Source of the DNA: Ardenticatenaceae bacterium
Lineage (GTDB): Bacteria; Chloroflexota; Anaerolineae; Promineifilales; Promineifilaceae
Direction of reading: 5' to 3'
DNA: 64,000 bases
NCBI GenBank assembly: GCA_020634455.1
Contig: JACKBQ010000001.1
Span: forward strand, 2,046,001 to 2,110,000
Shown: piece by piece, positions 17,402-26,382 of the stretch
Layout of the letters: every line of letters starts with the position of its first letter
Numbering within the stretch: the first letter of the stretch is position 1
Notes under the pieces: generated by a model
What the model saw: only the letters and a program-made list of their open reading frames with translations
The model's database searches: none
What the model was told of the DNA's origin: nothing
Program-made: the position numbers and the translations under genes

Positions 17402-19921
17402 TTAGGCGAAAGCATTGGTGAGCAGTTTGGTAAGGGGGATTTGTTGACCAGTAGCAACGGCCGTTTCCCATTCAGCTGCTGATAAGGTAGATTGAACGGC
17501 CGTTGCCGCCTCCTCCATCGCTTGCGCCAGGGGCGGCGGTGGGAAATGGTTCATGGCAGATGCAAAGCGGGTGGCGGCGGCAAACAGGGTAGCTGCCTGG
17601 GTGGGTTGTTGATTCGCCGCTGCTGCCAACCCAGCCCGTAAAATGGCGTCGATCAGTTCAGGGGTGAGGGCACGAACTTTGGTGGTCGTTGTGGGCGGGG
17701 TAATTTCGGCGTACCAGCGGAGGCTGTTTTGCAGGTGGGCAACGGCCGTTGCTACCTCCCCACGCTGTAAAGCCAAATAGCCCAAGCCCGCGGATACATC
17801 GGCTTGCCCGCGCAAATCTGCCATCGCCTCCATTAACTGAAAACATTCCTGCAAATGGGTCTGGGCGGCTGACCATTCACCCAAATACGTTTCAATTTCC
17901 CCCAGCCGTACCAGCCAATCAGCTAACCATTTATGATGGCGAAGCTGCCGCATGTTTTCTATCTGTTCTGCTACGAGGGCGTAAGCTTCGGGCAGGTTGC
18001 CTTCTTGTAAGGCCAGCCGTCCAAAGTTTCCCGTGTGGTTGTCAGCCATACTAAACCCATAGCGCAGACGAACCTCCTCCGCTTTTTGATAAGAGGCTTT
18101 GGCGTCTGCGTACTGCCCCGTTTCTCGTAATAAATCGCCATAAAAGCCGTAAAACACCACAATATCTCCCTTTCTTTCGTCTTGAATCAAATCAAATAAA
18201 GGGAGCGCTTCTTCGAGGGTTCGTTTGGCTTCCTCGCGGTCACCCAGATAGAGGCTCACAGTAAATAGCACGCGGGCTAAGAGGTAAGGGTCTTCCAAGC
18301 GGTAAGCCATAGGCTTGAGCTGAGCCATGTAGGCGGCGGCATCTTGCTCACGCCCAACAAGAGGTAGTAAGCTGGCCATGGTGAGCAGGGCTGCACAGCG
18401 GGCTATGCTGTCCGCCTGATCTGAACGGGCCAAAATCGTTTCTAGCCAGCGCACGCCTTCCTGACGGTGCCCACCCCCAAACCAAAAGAGCCCTAGATTG
18501 CCAGCAAGTTGCAAAGCCTGGCTGCTTTGTTCGCTGTCTAAGAGCCACTGCAAGGCGGCTTCAATATTGCGAAATTCTTGCTGAACTTGCTGAAAAAGAG
18601 CAGGTCCCTCTGGGGTGGGTTGGGTCTGCTCGAAGCGCTCGGCCAGGGCAAAAAAGATGTTCGCGTGCTGTTGGCGTGTTTCCTTTTCGGCACCAGCCGC
18701 TTGTAATTGCGCTGCGGCATATTGGCGCGTGAGTTCGTGTATATGAAAACGGCCGTTCTTCCCCACGCGCACCAACGATTTTTCAACCAATCCTCGCAGC
18801 AGGAAGAGGGTGGCCTTGGCAACGGCCGTTGCTTCCGCCACACGCCAACCACCGCGAAACACCGACAGCCGCATCAATGCGTCCCGTTCCGCTTCCGTAA
18901 GCAGTTGCCAGGAAGCATCAAATACCGCTTGCATACTGCGATGGCGGGCGGGGATATTGCGCACGGTGGTCGCCAGAATATCCAGACCGGTTTGAATTTG
19001 CTCGGCGATTTGGTCGCAGGTGAGGAATGGCGTCCAGCTGGCGGCCAGTTCTACCGCCAGTGGCAAGTTCTCCACCAGTTGGCAGATGTGGCGCACGGCC
19101 GTTTCTTCTGCCTGCACATCAAAATCGGGTTTTACACGAACGGCCGTTTGGCCAAACAGTTCCCGCGCCGCGTCTAATCCAGCAACCGAAAAAACCCACT
19201 CTTCAGCCAACTGCAAGCGTTCGCGCGAGGTGGCCAGCAGGGTGATGTTGGGCGCGGCGGCCAGCAGGGTGGAGAGCCATTCCAGGCCATCCCCTAACTG
19301 TTCGCAATTGTCCAGAACGATCAGCATCTGCCGTTGGCGCAGGATGCGGGGCAAATGTTTGTCTGCTGGGCCGGGCAGTGAGAGATTGAGGGCGTGGGCG
19401 ATGGCGTCGGGGATGAGGGCTGGGTCGGAAACGGCCGTTAAATTCACAAAAACTACCCCATCAGCAAAATTAGCCTGCACCTGCCGCGCCGCTTCAATGG
19501 CCAGCCGGGTTTTGCCCATGCCGCCGGGACCAAGCAGGGTGAGCAAACGGCACTCCGGCTGGTGCAGCTTGGCCGTAATTTCTATTAATTCCGCCTGACG
19601 ACCAATGAAGGGTGTTGCTGATGTTGGCAACGAAGAGGCAAAACTCTCCCCTGCGCCTCTGCTCCCCCGCCCCTCCGCTAACGCATCCAACGGCCGTTCG
19701 CCACGAGCAATTTCTACAAAAATAGGGTGTTGTTCGGGCGAGAGTTGCAGGGTAACGGCGAGGGCTTGGGCCAGCTCGACGGAGGGCTGGCGTTCGTCGG
19801 CTTCTATTTTTTTGATCATGGCGGTGGAGCAGAAAACGGCCGTTGCCACCTCTCGCTGTGTCAATCGTAACTGCTTGCGCTGCTGCTTGAGCCATTCGCC
19901 AAAAGAGTAGGTGTCCGTCAT
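17402..19921 (-). CDS. XRE-family regulator with NB-ARC ATPase and TPR domains
   Basis: An 839-residue STAND regulator. Residues about 7-60 form a Cro/CI-type helix-turn-helix (GEWLKQQRKQLRLTQREVAT). An NB-ARC ATPase follows, with P-loop LLGPGGMGKTRLAIEAA near 130 and Walker B LIVLDNCEQL near 205. A winged-helix region and an array of TPR-like helices (about 400-800) complete it. Such proteins switch on transcription when a ligand or partner binds the repeats. It is divergent from the small gene at 20039 with a 117-bp shared region, the probable operator. A truncated sister lies at 15446-15720. Many ACGGCCGT palindromes are embedded (nine or more), giving TAV and NGR tripeptides. Confidence 0.9.
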   Translation of the reverse strand: MTDTYSFGEWLKQQRKQLRLTQREVATAVFCSTAMIKKIEADERQPSVELAQALAVTLQLSPEQHPIFVEIARGERPLDALAEGRGSRGAGESFASSLPTSATPFIGRQAELIEITAKLHQPECRLLTLLGPGGMGKTRLAIEAARQVQANFADGVVFVNLTAVSDPALIPDAIAHALNLSLPGPADKHLPRILRQRQMLIVLDNCEQLGDGLEWLSTLLAAAPNITLLATSRERLQLAEEWVFSVAGLDAARELFGQTAVRVKPDFDVQAEETAVRHICQLVENLPLAVELAASWTPFLTCDQIAEQIQTGLDILATTVRNIPARHRSMQAVFDASWQLLTEAERDALMRLSVFRGGWRVAEATAVAKATLFLLRGLVEKSLVRVGKNGRFHIHELTRQYAAAQLQAAGAEKETRQQHANIFFALAERFEQTQPTPEGPALFQQVQQEFRNIEAALQWLLDSEQSSQALQLAGNLGLFWFGGGHRQEGVRWLETILARSDQADSIARCAALLTMASLLPLVGREQDAAAYMAQLKPMAYRLEDPYLLARVLFTVSLYLGDREEAKRTLEEALPLFDLIQDERKGDIVVFYGFYGDLLRETGQYADAKASYQKAEEVRLRYGFSMADNHTGNFGRLALQEGNLPEAYALVAEQIENMRQLRHHKWLADWLVRLGEIETYLGEWSAAQTHLQECFQLMEAMADLRGQADVSAGLGYLALQRGEVATAVAHLQNSLRWYAEITPPTTTTKVRALTPELIDAILRAGLAAAANQQPTQAATLFAAATRFASAMNHFPPPPLAQAMEEAATAVQSTLSAAEWETAVATGQQIPLTKLLTNAFA

Positions 19922-20038
19922 ACCGTATCCCTGACCTGTCTTTGTATCCCAAATTGTAGCCTAAAAGATAGACCAATGAAACGGCCGTTTCCGCCACAAT
20001 ACCCTCATCACACAAAACAAACTTTTGGAGGTAACGAG

Positions 20039-20245
20039 ATGAACGAGACGAAAAAACAGGGATGGATGATGAGCGTAGTAACGGCCGTTTTCGAGAAGCT
20101 GTTCAGCGCATTTTGCACCAACGGCATGGGCATCAGCCCCGCTGCCAGCCAAAAGTTCATGCACTACACCGGCTATGGTTGGGAAGAAGCCATCATGTAT
20201 CAATCCATGATACGTGCCAAATTGATCTTCCCCCAAAATGAGTAG
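20039..20245 (+). CDS. Small protein paired with a regulator (68 aa, copy 2)
   Basis: Start at 20039 after TTTTGGAGGTAACGAG; the frame extends to 19976 without support. The 68-residue product begins MNETKKQGWMMSVVTAVFEK, then has MGISPAASQKFMHYTGYGWEE. It shares about a third of its residues and the whole MG(L/I)SP...GxGxEEA core with the 75-residue protein at 15936. It lies divergent from the intact NB-ARC regulator. The leader sequence GGAGGTAAC is also shared between the two copies, which shows that the cassette was duplicated with its 5' region. No known family recognised. Confidence 0.75.
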   Translation: MNETKKQGWMMSVVTAVFEKLFSAFCTNGMGISPAASQKFMHYTGYGWEEAIMYQSMIRAKLIFPQNE

Positions 20246-20316
20246 CACCAAAGTACCAGCCTTGTAAGACAATTTGTAAGCGCCCCTGTAAGTGCTCCCG
20301 GCTACCATCGTGCCGT

Positions 20317-22152
20317 ATGGAGCACACTGAAGTTTTGCCGACACACCCTGAAGAAACAATAGCCACCGACGCCCCGATTATTGTTATCGGCGGCGGCCCC
20401 GCTGGTTTAACGGCCGCTTACGAACTCATCAAGCAGCGCCACACCCCCATTGTTCTAGAAAAAAATGACAAGGTAGGCGGTATTGCCCGCACCGAAAATT
20501 ATCGCGGTTACCATTTTGACATGGGTGGCCACCGCTTTTTCACCAAGTCGGTGCAGGTGCAGCGCTTTTGGCAAGAAGTGTTAGGAGATAATTTTCTGCG
20601 CCGTCCCCGGCTCTCCCGCATTTTCTACAAGAGTAAATTTTTTCATTACCCGCTCAAGCCGCTAAATGCGCTGCTGGGGCTTGGCCCCATCGAAGGGGTG
20701 CGCATCATTGGCAGCTACCTGCGCTGGCATCTATTTCCTTATAAAGAGGAAGAAACGTTTGAGCAATGGGTGACCAATCGTTTTGGCAAGCGGCTGTTTG
20801 AAACGTTCTTCAAATCGTACACCGAAAAGGTGTGGGGCATTCCGTGCAGTGAGCTAAAAGCAGAGTGGGCAGCCCAGCGTATCAAGGATTTGTCGCTGAA
20901 AACGGCGATCACGGCAATGTTTTTGAAGCCGCAGGAGACGATCAAAACGCTCATCGAAGAGTTTGATTACCCCAAACGGGGGCCGGGCATGTTGTGGACG
21001 GCCGTTCAAGAACAGATTGACGCGCAAGGGGGCCAGGTACGGCTCAACAGCAACGTGGTGGGCATCCAGCGCGAAGGGCAGCGCATTACCGGGGTAACTG
21101 TGGAAAATGGAAACGGCCGTAGCCAAATCCTCACCGGCAGTAGCTTCATCTCCAGTATGCCCGTTACCCAACTCATCAAATGGCTCGATCCGCCACCCCC
21201 TGCTCGTGTGCAGCAAGCCGCCGACCAGCTGCATTACCGCGACTTCCTCACCGTTTGCCTCATCATCAAACAGCCGGAATTATTCCCCGACAACTGGATT
21301 TACATTCACGATCCCAACGTGCAGGTTGGGCGCATCCAAAACTTTAAAAACTGGAGCGCCGATATGGTGCCAGACCAAGCCACCACCAGCCTGGGGCTGG
21401 AATATTTCTGCAACGAAGGGGATGGCCTCTGGAACATGCCCGATGAAGAACTGGTGGCTTTGGGCAAACGGGAAATTGCCAAAATTGGCCTGGCCCAGGC
21501 AGAAGACGTGATAGACGGTGCCGTCTTCCGCGTAGAAAAATCATACCCGGTTTACGATTCAGAATACGCCACAAGTCTGGAAATCATCAAGGAGTACCTG
21601 GCCACGTTGGAAAACCTGCAAACCATTGGGCGCAACGGGCTGCACCGCTACAACAACCAGGACCACGCCATGCTCACCGGCATGTTGGCCGTGCGCAATT
21701 TGCTGTATGGGGAGCACAACAATCTGTGGCTGGTCAATGCCGAGCAGGCGTACCACGAAGAGCTGGTGCTTAACCAAAAGCTAGATGAAAAAACGGTCAC
21801 CCACGTGGTAGACGACATGCTGGACGGCGCATTCCCCAAACTAGACCCGCTCTCGCTGGGAATGTCGTTGGGTACGGTGCTGGGGATTGGCCTGCTACTG
21901 GCCACGCTGTTCATGATCGTCACTGGCGGGGATGCTTCGGGCAAAACGTTGACGTTGCTGGCCCAATTTTATCCGGGGTATTCGGTAACGGCCGTTGGTG
22001 GGTTCGTCGGCTTGGGGTACGGCATTCTCACCGGATTTGCCCTCGGTTGGGGGTATGCTCTATTGCGCAATGCCATCACCGCCCTTTACCTGGTCAGCCT
22101 GCACCGCACCGCCCAGCAAAGCGCCATGCGCCAATTTTTCGAGCACATTTAA
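20317..22152 (+). CDS. FAD-dependent oxidoreductase (UDP-galactopyranose mutase/protoporphyrinogen-oxidase-like) with C-terminal membrane domain
   Basis: A 611-residue flavoprotein. The Rossmann dinucleotide loop GGGPAGLTAAYEL lies near residue 27, then LEKNDKVGGIARTENYRGYH and DMGGHRFFTKS, typical of amine-oxidase/glycosyl-mutase-like enzymes linked to surface polysaccharide. The soluble part ends near residue 500. The last ~90 residues form a two-helix membrane module (TVLGIGLLLATLF and YGILTGFALGWGYALL). The same module occurs as a separate protein in the next gene. Neighbours are a GT2 and a CDP-hexose dehydratase, so the substrate is probably a nucleotide sugar or lipid-linked glycan (inference). 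Confidence 0.82.
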   Translation: MEHTEVLPTHPEETIATDAPIIVIGGGPAGLTAAYELIKQRHTPIVLEKNDKVGGIARTENYRGYHFDMGGHRFFTKSVQVQRFWQEVLGDNFLRRPRLSRIFYKSKFFHYPLKPLNALLGLGPIEGVRIIGSYLRWHLFPYKEEETFEQWVTNRFGKRLFETFFKSYTEKVWGIPCSELKAEWAAQRIKDLSLKTAITAMFLKPQETIKTLIEEFDYPKRGPGMLWTAVQEQIDAQGGQVRLNSNVVGIQREGQRITGVTVENGNGRSQILTGSSFISSMPVTQLIKWLDPPPPARVQQAADQLHYRDFLTVCLIIKQPELFPDNWIYIHDPNVQVGRIQNFKNWSADMVPDQATTSLGLEYFCNEGDGLWNMPDEELVALGKREIAKIGLAQAEDVIDGAVFRVEKSYPVYDSEYATSLEIIKEYLATLENLQTIGRNGLHRYNNQDHAMLTGMLAVRNLLYGEHNNLWLVNAEQAYHEELVLNQKLDEKTVTHVVDDMLDGAFPKLDPLSLGMSLGTVLGIGLLLATLFMIVTGGDASGKTLTLLAQFYPGYSVTAVGGFVGLGYGILTGFALGWGYALLRNAITALYLVSLHRTAQQSAMRQFFEHI

Positions 22153-22264
22153 CCAGACACGTTCCTGCACAGTTCACAACAATTTGTTGCAAAATCGGTT
22201 GGAATTGGTTAATACTAATATCAGCTTGCTGAAAAATGATAAAAATTAGGTAACGACGAACCCT

Positions 22265-22288
22265 GTCATACCCGCCCGCGGGTATGAC
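22265..22288. repeat. GTCATACCCG perfect hairpin repeat
   Basis: GTCATACCCG, CCCG loop, CGGGTATGAC: perfect 10-bp arms. Related elements (ATTCCCGC-GCAG-GCGGGAAT and variants) lie at 58239 and 63020-63080. An in-frame ATG in its right arm makes the next gene look longer than it is. Confidence 0.85.
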
Positions 22289-22331
22289 ACCAGTGCAGTT
22301 ACAAAATAAGACCCAAATCCTGTTTAGGAAG

Positions 22332-22646
22332 ATGACGAAAGAGAACCCACCTCTGGATAAAATAGTAAAAACACGCCTGGCACGCCTAAACGCAGTGGTT
22401 TCCGGTATGGTAACGGGCGTCATTTTTGGGCTGCTCATTTTTGTGGCAACCAACTGGCTACTGCTGAAAGGGGGCGATCCTGTTGGCCCCCACTTGGCGC
22501 TTTTGGGCCAATTTTTTCTGGGGTACACCGTAAGTTTTGGGGGCAGCCTGCTGGGCTTGCTGTACGGCTTTGTAACCGGGTTTGCTTTGGGATACGCTGT
22601 CGCCTTTCTTTATAACTTCTTCCTGCGCCTGCGGCATAAACATTGA
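22332..22646 (+). CDS. Two-helix membrane protein, free-standing copy of the oxidoreductase C-terminal domain
   Basis: About 104 residues if started at the ATG 22332 (just after AGGAAG); an upstream ATG at 22284 lies inside a repeat arm. Two hydrophobic segments (AVVSGMVTGVIFGLLIFVA and LLGLLYGFVTGFALGYAVAF) flank KGGDPVGPHLALLGQFFLGY. This aligns with the end of the preceding flavoprotein: TGGDASGKTLTLLAQFYPGY, then LGYGILTGFALGWGYALL. So it is a paralogue of that domain, perhaps a partner subunit. It overlaps or abuts the GT2 gene. Function unknown. Confidence 0.75.
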   Translation: MTKENPPLDKIVKTRLARLNAVVSGMVTGVIFGLLIFVATNWLLLKGGDPVGPHLALLGQFFLGYTVSFGGSLLGLLYGFVTGFALGYAVAFLYNFFLRLRHKH

Positions 22647-22657
22647 GAAATTTAAAC

Positions 22658-23716
22658 ATGAAACCTGTGATTTCGGTGATTGTACCCGTGCATAACGGGG
22701 GAGATTTGTTTCGCCGCTGTCTGGCTGCCTTGCAGCAGACGCTGTATGAAAGGTGGGAGTGCATTGTGGTGGAAGATGGCTCTACGGACGACACGGTAGA
22801 GATTGCTTACGCCCACGGTGTACGCCTGCTCACGGGGCTGCGCCGTCGTTTGGGGCCAGCGCAGGCGCGTAACATTGGCGCTCAGGTAGCCAGGGGCGAC
22901 ATTCTCTTTTTTGTGGATGCAGATGTGCTGGTACAGCCAGGCACGGTGGGGCACGTGGCGGCAACCATGCAGGCACACCCCAACGTGGCCGCCTGTTTTG
23001 GCTCCTACGACGATGCGCCGTTTGCCACCAATTTCCTCTCGCAGTACCGCAATTTGCTGCACCACTACGTCCACCAGCAGGGCAATATTGACGCTTCTAC
23101 GTTTTGGAGCGGCTGTGGGGCGATTCGGCGGGACGTGTTTTTGGCCGTTGGCGGGTTTAATGAGCATTTGTACGAACGGCCGAGTATTGAGGACATTGAG
23201 CTAGGCTACCGTTTACAGGCGGCGGGGTACCGGGTGCAGCTGGAAAAGCTGCTGCAGGTGAAGCACATGAAGCGGTGGACTCCGCGCCAAATGCTCATCA
23301 CAGATGTGCGCGACCGGGCGCTGCCCTGGACGCAGCTCATTTTGCAGGGCGGCGGCGCACCCAACGACCTGAACCTGAATTTTTCGCAGCGGTTGAGTAC
23401 GGCCGTTACCTTCATCGGCCTCTTTGCTTTGGGGCTATCCCTGTTTGTGGCCTGGGCCGGGCTGCTGGTGCTGCTGGCAATCGTCTCGCTCATCTGGCTA
23501 AACTGGCCGTTTTACCAATTTTTGCTGCAAAAGCGCGGTATCCGCTTTTTGCTGATGGCCCTGCCCTGGCACTGGTTTTACTTTGTTTACAGTGGGGCCA
23601 GCTTTATAGCTGGGGTGGTACTGTTCCAGCGGGGGCACATGCAGCCGCTTGTGGTGGATGGGATACGGCCGTTAACCCCACCCCCCCCGCTCAAAAAACC
23701 CCAAACCACCGAATAA
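22658..23716 (+). CDS. Glycosyltransferase family 2 (GT-A), membrane-anchored
   Basis: Start set at the ATG 22658 (MKPVISVIVPVHNGG); a TTG 15 bp upstream is less likely. The 352-residue protein has the GT2 nucleotide-binding start VIVPVHNGG, VVEDGSTDDT, and the metal-binding DAD within ILFFVDADVLVQPG. GGFNEHLYERPSIEDIELG provides the acceptor/catalytic ED region. The C-terminal part has two or three membrane helices (about 250-330). It adds a sugar to a lipid-linked or surface acceptor. It sits between the membrane protein and the dehydratase gene on the same strand. Confidence 0.9.
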   Translation: MKPVISVIVPVHNGGDLFRRCLAALQQTLYERWECIVVEDGSTDDTVEIAYAHGVRLLTGLRRRLGPAQARNIGAQVARGDILFFVDADVLVQPGTVGHVAATMQAHPNVAACFGSYDDAPFATNFLSQYRNLLHHYVHQQGNIDASTFWSGCGAIRRDVFLAVGGFNEHLYERPSIEDIELGYRLQAAGYRVQLEKLLQVKHMKRWTPRQMLITDVRDRALPWTQLILQGGGAPNDLNLNFSQRLSTAVTFIGLFALGLSLFVAWAGLLVLLAIVSLIWLNWPFYQFLLQKRGIRFLLMALPWHWFYFVYSGASFIAGVVLFQRGHMQPLVVDGIRPLTPPPPLKKPQTTE

Positions 23717-23796
23717 CTGGTTCGGATGTAGCAGTTATTCGCAATAACCAATTCGCCCAAATCCCCATTTTGCAATAAGCTATTCCCAAGAAATTA

Positions 23797-23993
23797 GCCA
23801 CAGAGAAAAGGCGAGCAGACCTGATTGACTGACAAAATTTCTTTAACCGCTGAGAACGCAGAGAGCGCAGAGAAAAATAAAAGAGAGAACACCGCGTCCT
23901 CCGCGCACTCCGCGGTAGAAATCTGAGATGTGTCAGTCAACCAGGCGAGAAGACAGAGAGCTTTCCTCTTCAACCTCTGCACCCTCTGTGGCC
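23797..23993. repeat. Nested inverted repeat (CCACAGAGG outer, CAGTCAA middle, CGCAGAG inner)
   Basis: Most of the 308-bp gap between the GT2 and dehydratase genes is this structure. GCCACAGAG at 23797 pairs with CTCTGTGGC ending 23993. Inside, TTGACTGACA near 23824 pairs with TGTCAGTCAA near 23932. Further inside, CTGAGAACGCAGAGAGCGCA faces CTCCGCGCACTCCGCGG. It looks like one repeat inserted into another. Confidence 0.75.
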
Positions 23994-24024
23994 AAACTAA
24001 AAGAACAACACGTTGGAGCAACAG

Positions 24025-25335
24025 ATGAGTAAAAGCGAGGCGCTGCGGCAGCAAATTTTGGCGCTGGTACAAGAATATTATGAGGCTGAACATAGTCAGC
24101 AGCCGTTTACCCCCGGCGAAACCGAAGTCCCCGTCTCTGGGCGGGTGTTTGATGCCGCCGAAATGGTCAATCTGGTAGATTCATCGCTGGAGTTTTGGCT
24201 GACCACCGGGCGCTATGCTGACCAGTTTGAGCAGGCATTTGCCCGCTGGATGACGGTGCGCCACGCAGTTTTGTGTAATTCCGGCTCGTCGGCCAACTTG
24301 CTGGCGCTGTCGGCGCTCACCTCGCCCAAACTCGATGAACGGCAGCTAAGGCCGGGGGATGAGGTGATTACCGTGGCGGCGGGCTTCCCCACCACGGTGA
24401 ACCCGATTGTGCAAAATCAGCTCATGCCGGTGTTTCTGGACATTGAGCTGGGGACGTACAATGTGGATGTGAGCTTGCTGGAAACGGCCGTTTCCTCCCG
24501 CACCAAAGCGATCATGATCGCCCATACGCTGGGCAACCCCTTTAACCTGGACGCCGTGCTAGAGGTGGCCAACAAGCACAACCTGTGGCTCATTGAGGAC
24601 AATTGTGATGCGGTGGGGGCGACGTTTAACGGCCGTCTCACTGGCTCGTTTGGGCATCTGTCCACCGTTAGCTTTTACCCGGCTCACCACATTACCATGG
24701 GCGAAGGGGGCGCGGTGCTTACTAACCGGCCGCAGATCAAAAAGCTGGTGGAATCGTTCCGGGATTGGGGGCGCGATTGCTGGTGTGCCCCCGGCGTGGC
24801 CAACACCTGCGGCAAACGATTCGGCTGGCAGCTAGGCGAACTGCCCGAAGGGTACGACCACAAATACATCTACTCCCACATTGGCTATAACCTGAAGATG
24901 ACCGACATGCAAGCGGCCGTTGGCGTGGCCCAGCTAGATAAATTGCCCGGCTTCATTGCCGCCCGCAAGCGCAACTGGCAGCTTTTGTACGATGGGTTGA
25001 AGCAGTACGAAGAATATTTCATCTTGCCAGAAGCCACGCCCAACAGCGACCCCAGCTGGTTTGGCTTTTTGCTCACCGTGCGGCCCGATGCTCCCTTTAG
25101 CCGCAACGAACTGGTACAATTTTTAGAGGCGAATCAGGTGGCAACCCGCCTGCTGTTTAGCGGCAACATCATCCGCCAGCCCGCCTACCAAAACATCCCC
25201 CACCGCGTGGTGGGCACCCTCACCCACACCGACATTGTCATGAACCAGACCTTCTGGATTGGCGTGTACCCGCGCATCACGGCCGAGATGATCGCGTATG
25301 TGCTGTCTGTCTTTGCAAAATTTATGCGCAGATAA
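24025..25335 (+). CDS. rfbH: CDP-6-deoxy-D-xylo-4-hexulose-3-dehydrase-like (DdhC/RfbH family)
   Basis: A 436-residue PMP- and [2Fe-2S]-dependent dehydratase that removes the C3 hydroxyl in the path to 3,6-dideoxyhexoses. Start at ATG 24025 after TTGGAG. It has the DegT/AHBA aminotransferase fold (NSGSSANLLALSAL, IEDNCDAVG). The place where aminotransferases keep the PLP lysine reads FYPAHHITMGEGG, the His substitution that defines this subgroup. The cluster DCWCAPGVANTCGKRFGW supplies the Fe-S cysteines. The partner reductase and other dideoxyhexose genes are not in the window. It belongs with the GT2 and flavoprotein genes as a surface-glycan group. Confidence 0.9.
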   Translation: MSKSEALRQQILALVQEYYEAEHSQQPFTPGETEVPVSGRVFDAAEMVNLVDSSLEFWLTTGRYADQFEQAFARWMTVRHAVLCNSGSSANLLALSALTSPKLDERQLRPGDEVITVAAGFPTTVNPIVQNQLMPVFLDIELGTYNVDVSLLETAVSSRTKAIMIAHTLGNPFNLDAVLEVANKHNLWLIEDNCDAVGATFNGRLTGSFGHLSTVSFYPAHHITMGEGGAVLTNRPQIKKLVESFRDWGRDCWCAPGVANTCGKRFGWQLGELPEGYDHKYIYSHIGYNLKMTDMQAAVGVAQLDKLPGFIAARKRNWQLLYDGLKQYEEYFILPEATPNSDPSWFGFLLTVRPDAPFSRNELVQFLEANQVATRLLFSGNIIRQPAYQNIPHRVVGTLTHTDIVMNQTFWIGVYPRITAEMIAYVLSVFAKFMRR

Positions 25336-25530
25336 AGCCCCGGTTAGCGGCTGCGGAAGCGGGTTTGTGGGTGCCAGGCGATTGCGGGGAACGGCCGTTG
25401 AGCAAAGGCAGACAAATGGCCGGGAATGTTATCCAGTACTGTCAGCTGAGAAAAGAGTTTGAAACTGCAAACATTCTGCCAAAACTCTTGGGAATACGAC
25501 CTTTTTGTTGTATGATTGCACACTAGCATC

Positions 25531-25548
25531 TGTTGTATTAGTACAACA
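25531..25548. promoter_or_regulatory. Operator-like palindrome upstream of the DndC remnant
   Basis: TGTTGTA-TTAG-TACAACA, 7-bp perfect arms, 30 bp before the ATG at 25579. A half-site-like TTGTTGTATGA lies about 25 bp further upstream. It may be an old regulator site. The rest of the gap 25336-25578 shows no clear gene; a minus-strand reading (25344-25440) could be a tail of a lost gene. Confidence 0.35.
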
Positions 25549-25578
25549 ATTCCGTAAGGGAAACCCTAGGAGCAAGAT

Positions 25579-25734
25579 ATGGTCACGCGAGTCCGCAACT
25601 CTGCACTGTCCCACCTTTCTGAACTTCAAGAATCCATCCGCCAAACCTATTTACAATACCCTTACCCGTGGGTAATTGGCTATTCTGGGGGCAAAGATAG
25701 CACCGTTCTGAGCGGACATTTCTTCTGCACATGA
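25579..25734 (+). pseudogene. Truncated DndC-like PAPS-reductase/ATP pyrophosphatase
   Basis: After CCTAGGAGCAAGAT the ATG opens a 51-residue frame ending with YPWVIGYSGGKDSTVL, the SGGKDS ATP-pyrophosphatase loop with the wording typical of DndC, the DNA phosphorothioation protein (about 450-550 aa). Immediately after TVL the sequence loses all similarity and stops (HFFCT). So only the first tenth remains, with its ribosome site. Other PAPS-reductase-like proteins share the loop, so the DndC label is probable, not certain. It marks the edge of a degenerate stretch. Confidence 0.7.
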
Positions 25735-25820
25735 TGTCAGGCAGCTTCGGCTTCGGCTGCCCTGGCACCTGAGCGGCTTTCACCTTATCGGCATGATCAG
25801 CTTCCTGCAGATCCTAAGAT

Positions 25821-26009
25821 TTAAGAAAGGAGGAGATATACTCCGCGTAGGCAAACAGTGCGGCAGCTGCAGCAACTAAAAACTGCGGCTGCGGCTGGAC
25901 CAATTGGAATCCCAGCGCGACTCGCAGCTGCGGCAGCGCCAACTGCTGTCGCAGCAGCAGTCAAGAACTGAGCCGTGCTGCATCTACTCGCACCTTGGCA
26001 GCCCTTCAT
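25821..26009 (-). CDS. Possible small Ala- and Cys-rich peptide (62 aa)
   Basis: On the minus strand GGAGAAAG is followed immediately by an ATG at 26009. The 62-residue frame begins MKGCQGASRCSTAQF, continues as an Ala-rich helix-like stretch and ends with a Cys-rich FSCCSCRTVCLRG tail. It lies 70 bp after another short frame on the same strand. Ala-richness comes from GCAGC repeats, so it may be noise. No family recognised. Confidence 0.2.
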   Translation of the reverse strand: MKGCQGASRCSTAQFLTAAATAVGAAAAASRAGIPIGPAAAAVFSCCSCRTVCLRGVYLLLS

Positions 26010-26079
26010 CTTTCTCCGCATTACAGGTATTCAGACGAAGCACCCACTGGTCGCAAAGCACTCTTACAGGCTTCTGGGT

Positions 26080-26187
26080 CTATATTGTTCGTATGGATGA
26101 GCATAGTTCGGGGCGTTGCCGCCAGGCCAATGACTCGACCCACAATGTAAGCCCGGCAAGAACGACTATCGTGACGATCATTCCCAT
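26080..26187 (-). CDS. Possible 35-residue membrane peptide
   Basis: A near-ideal ribosome site (AGGAGG, 7 bp, ATG) precedes a 35-residue frame beginning MGMIVTIVVLAGLTLWVESL, one hydrophobic helix followed by a basic tail. A promoter-like element lies about 195 bp upstream. Size and layout recall small membrane peptides such as type I toxins, but no homology is claimed. The surrounding DNA is degenerate, so it could also be a relic. Confidence 0.35.
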   Translation of the reverse strand: MGMIVTIVVLAGLTLWVESLAWRQRPELCSSIRTI

Positions 26188-26382
26188 ATCGACACCTCCT
26201 AAAACGCATCCTTCCGGTCCTTAGCTTCTACGGATCAGAACCACTTGCTATAAGGGCCGGATAACAAATAGTATTCCAAACCCATTTTGAGTAAATCTCG
26301 GAATTTCAGGTTGTACAGCGCGTTGTTCAGCAAATTCTATCTGTAAATTACTTGACTATTGTCCTTCATACTGAATGCCGGC

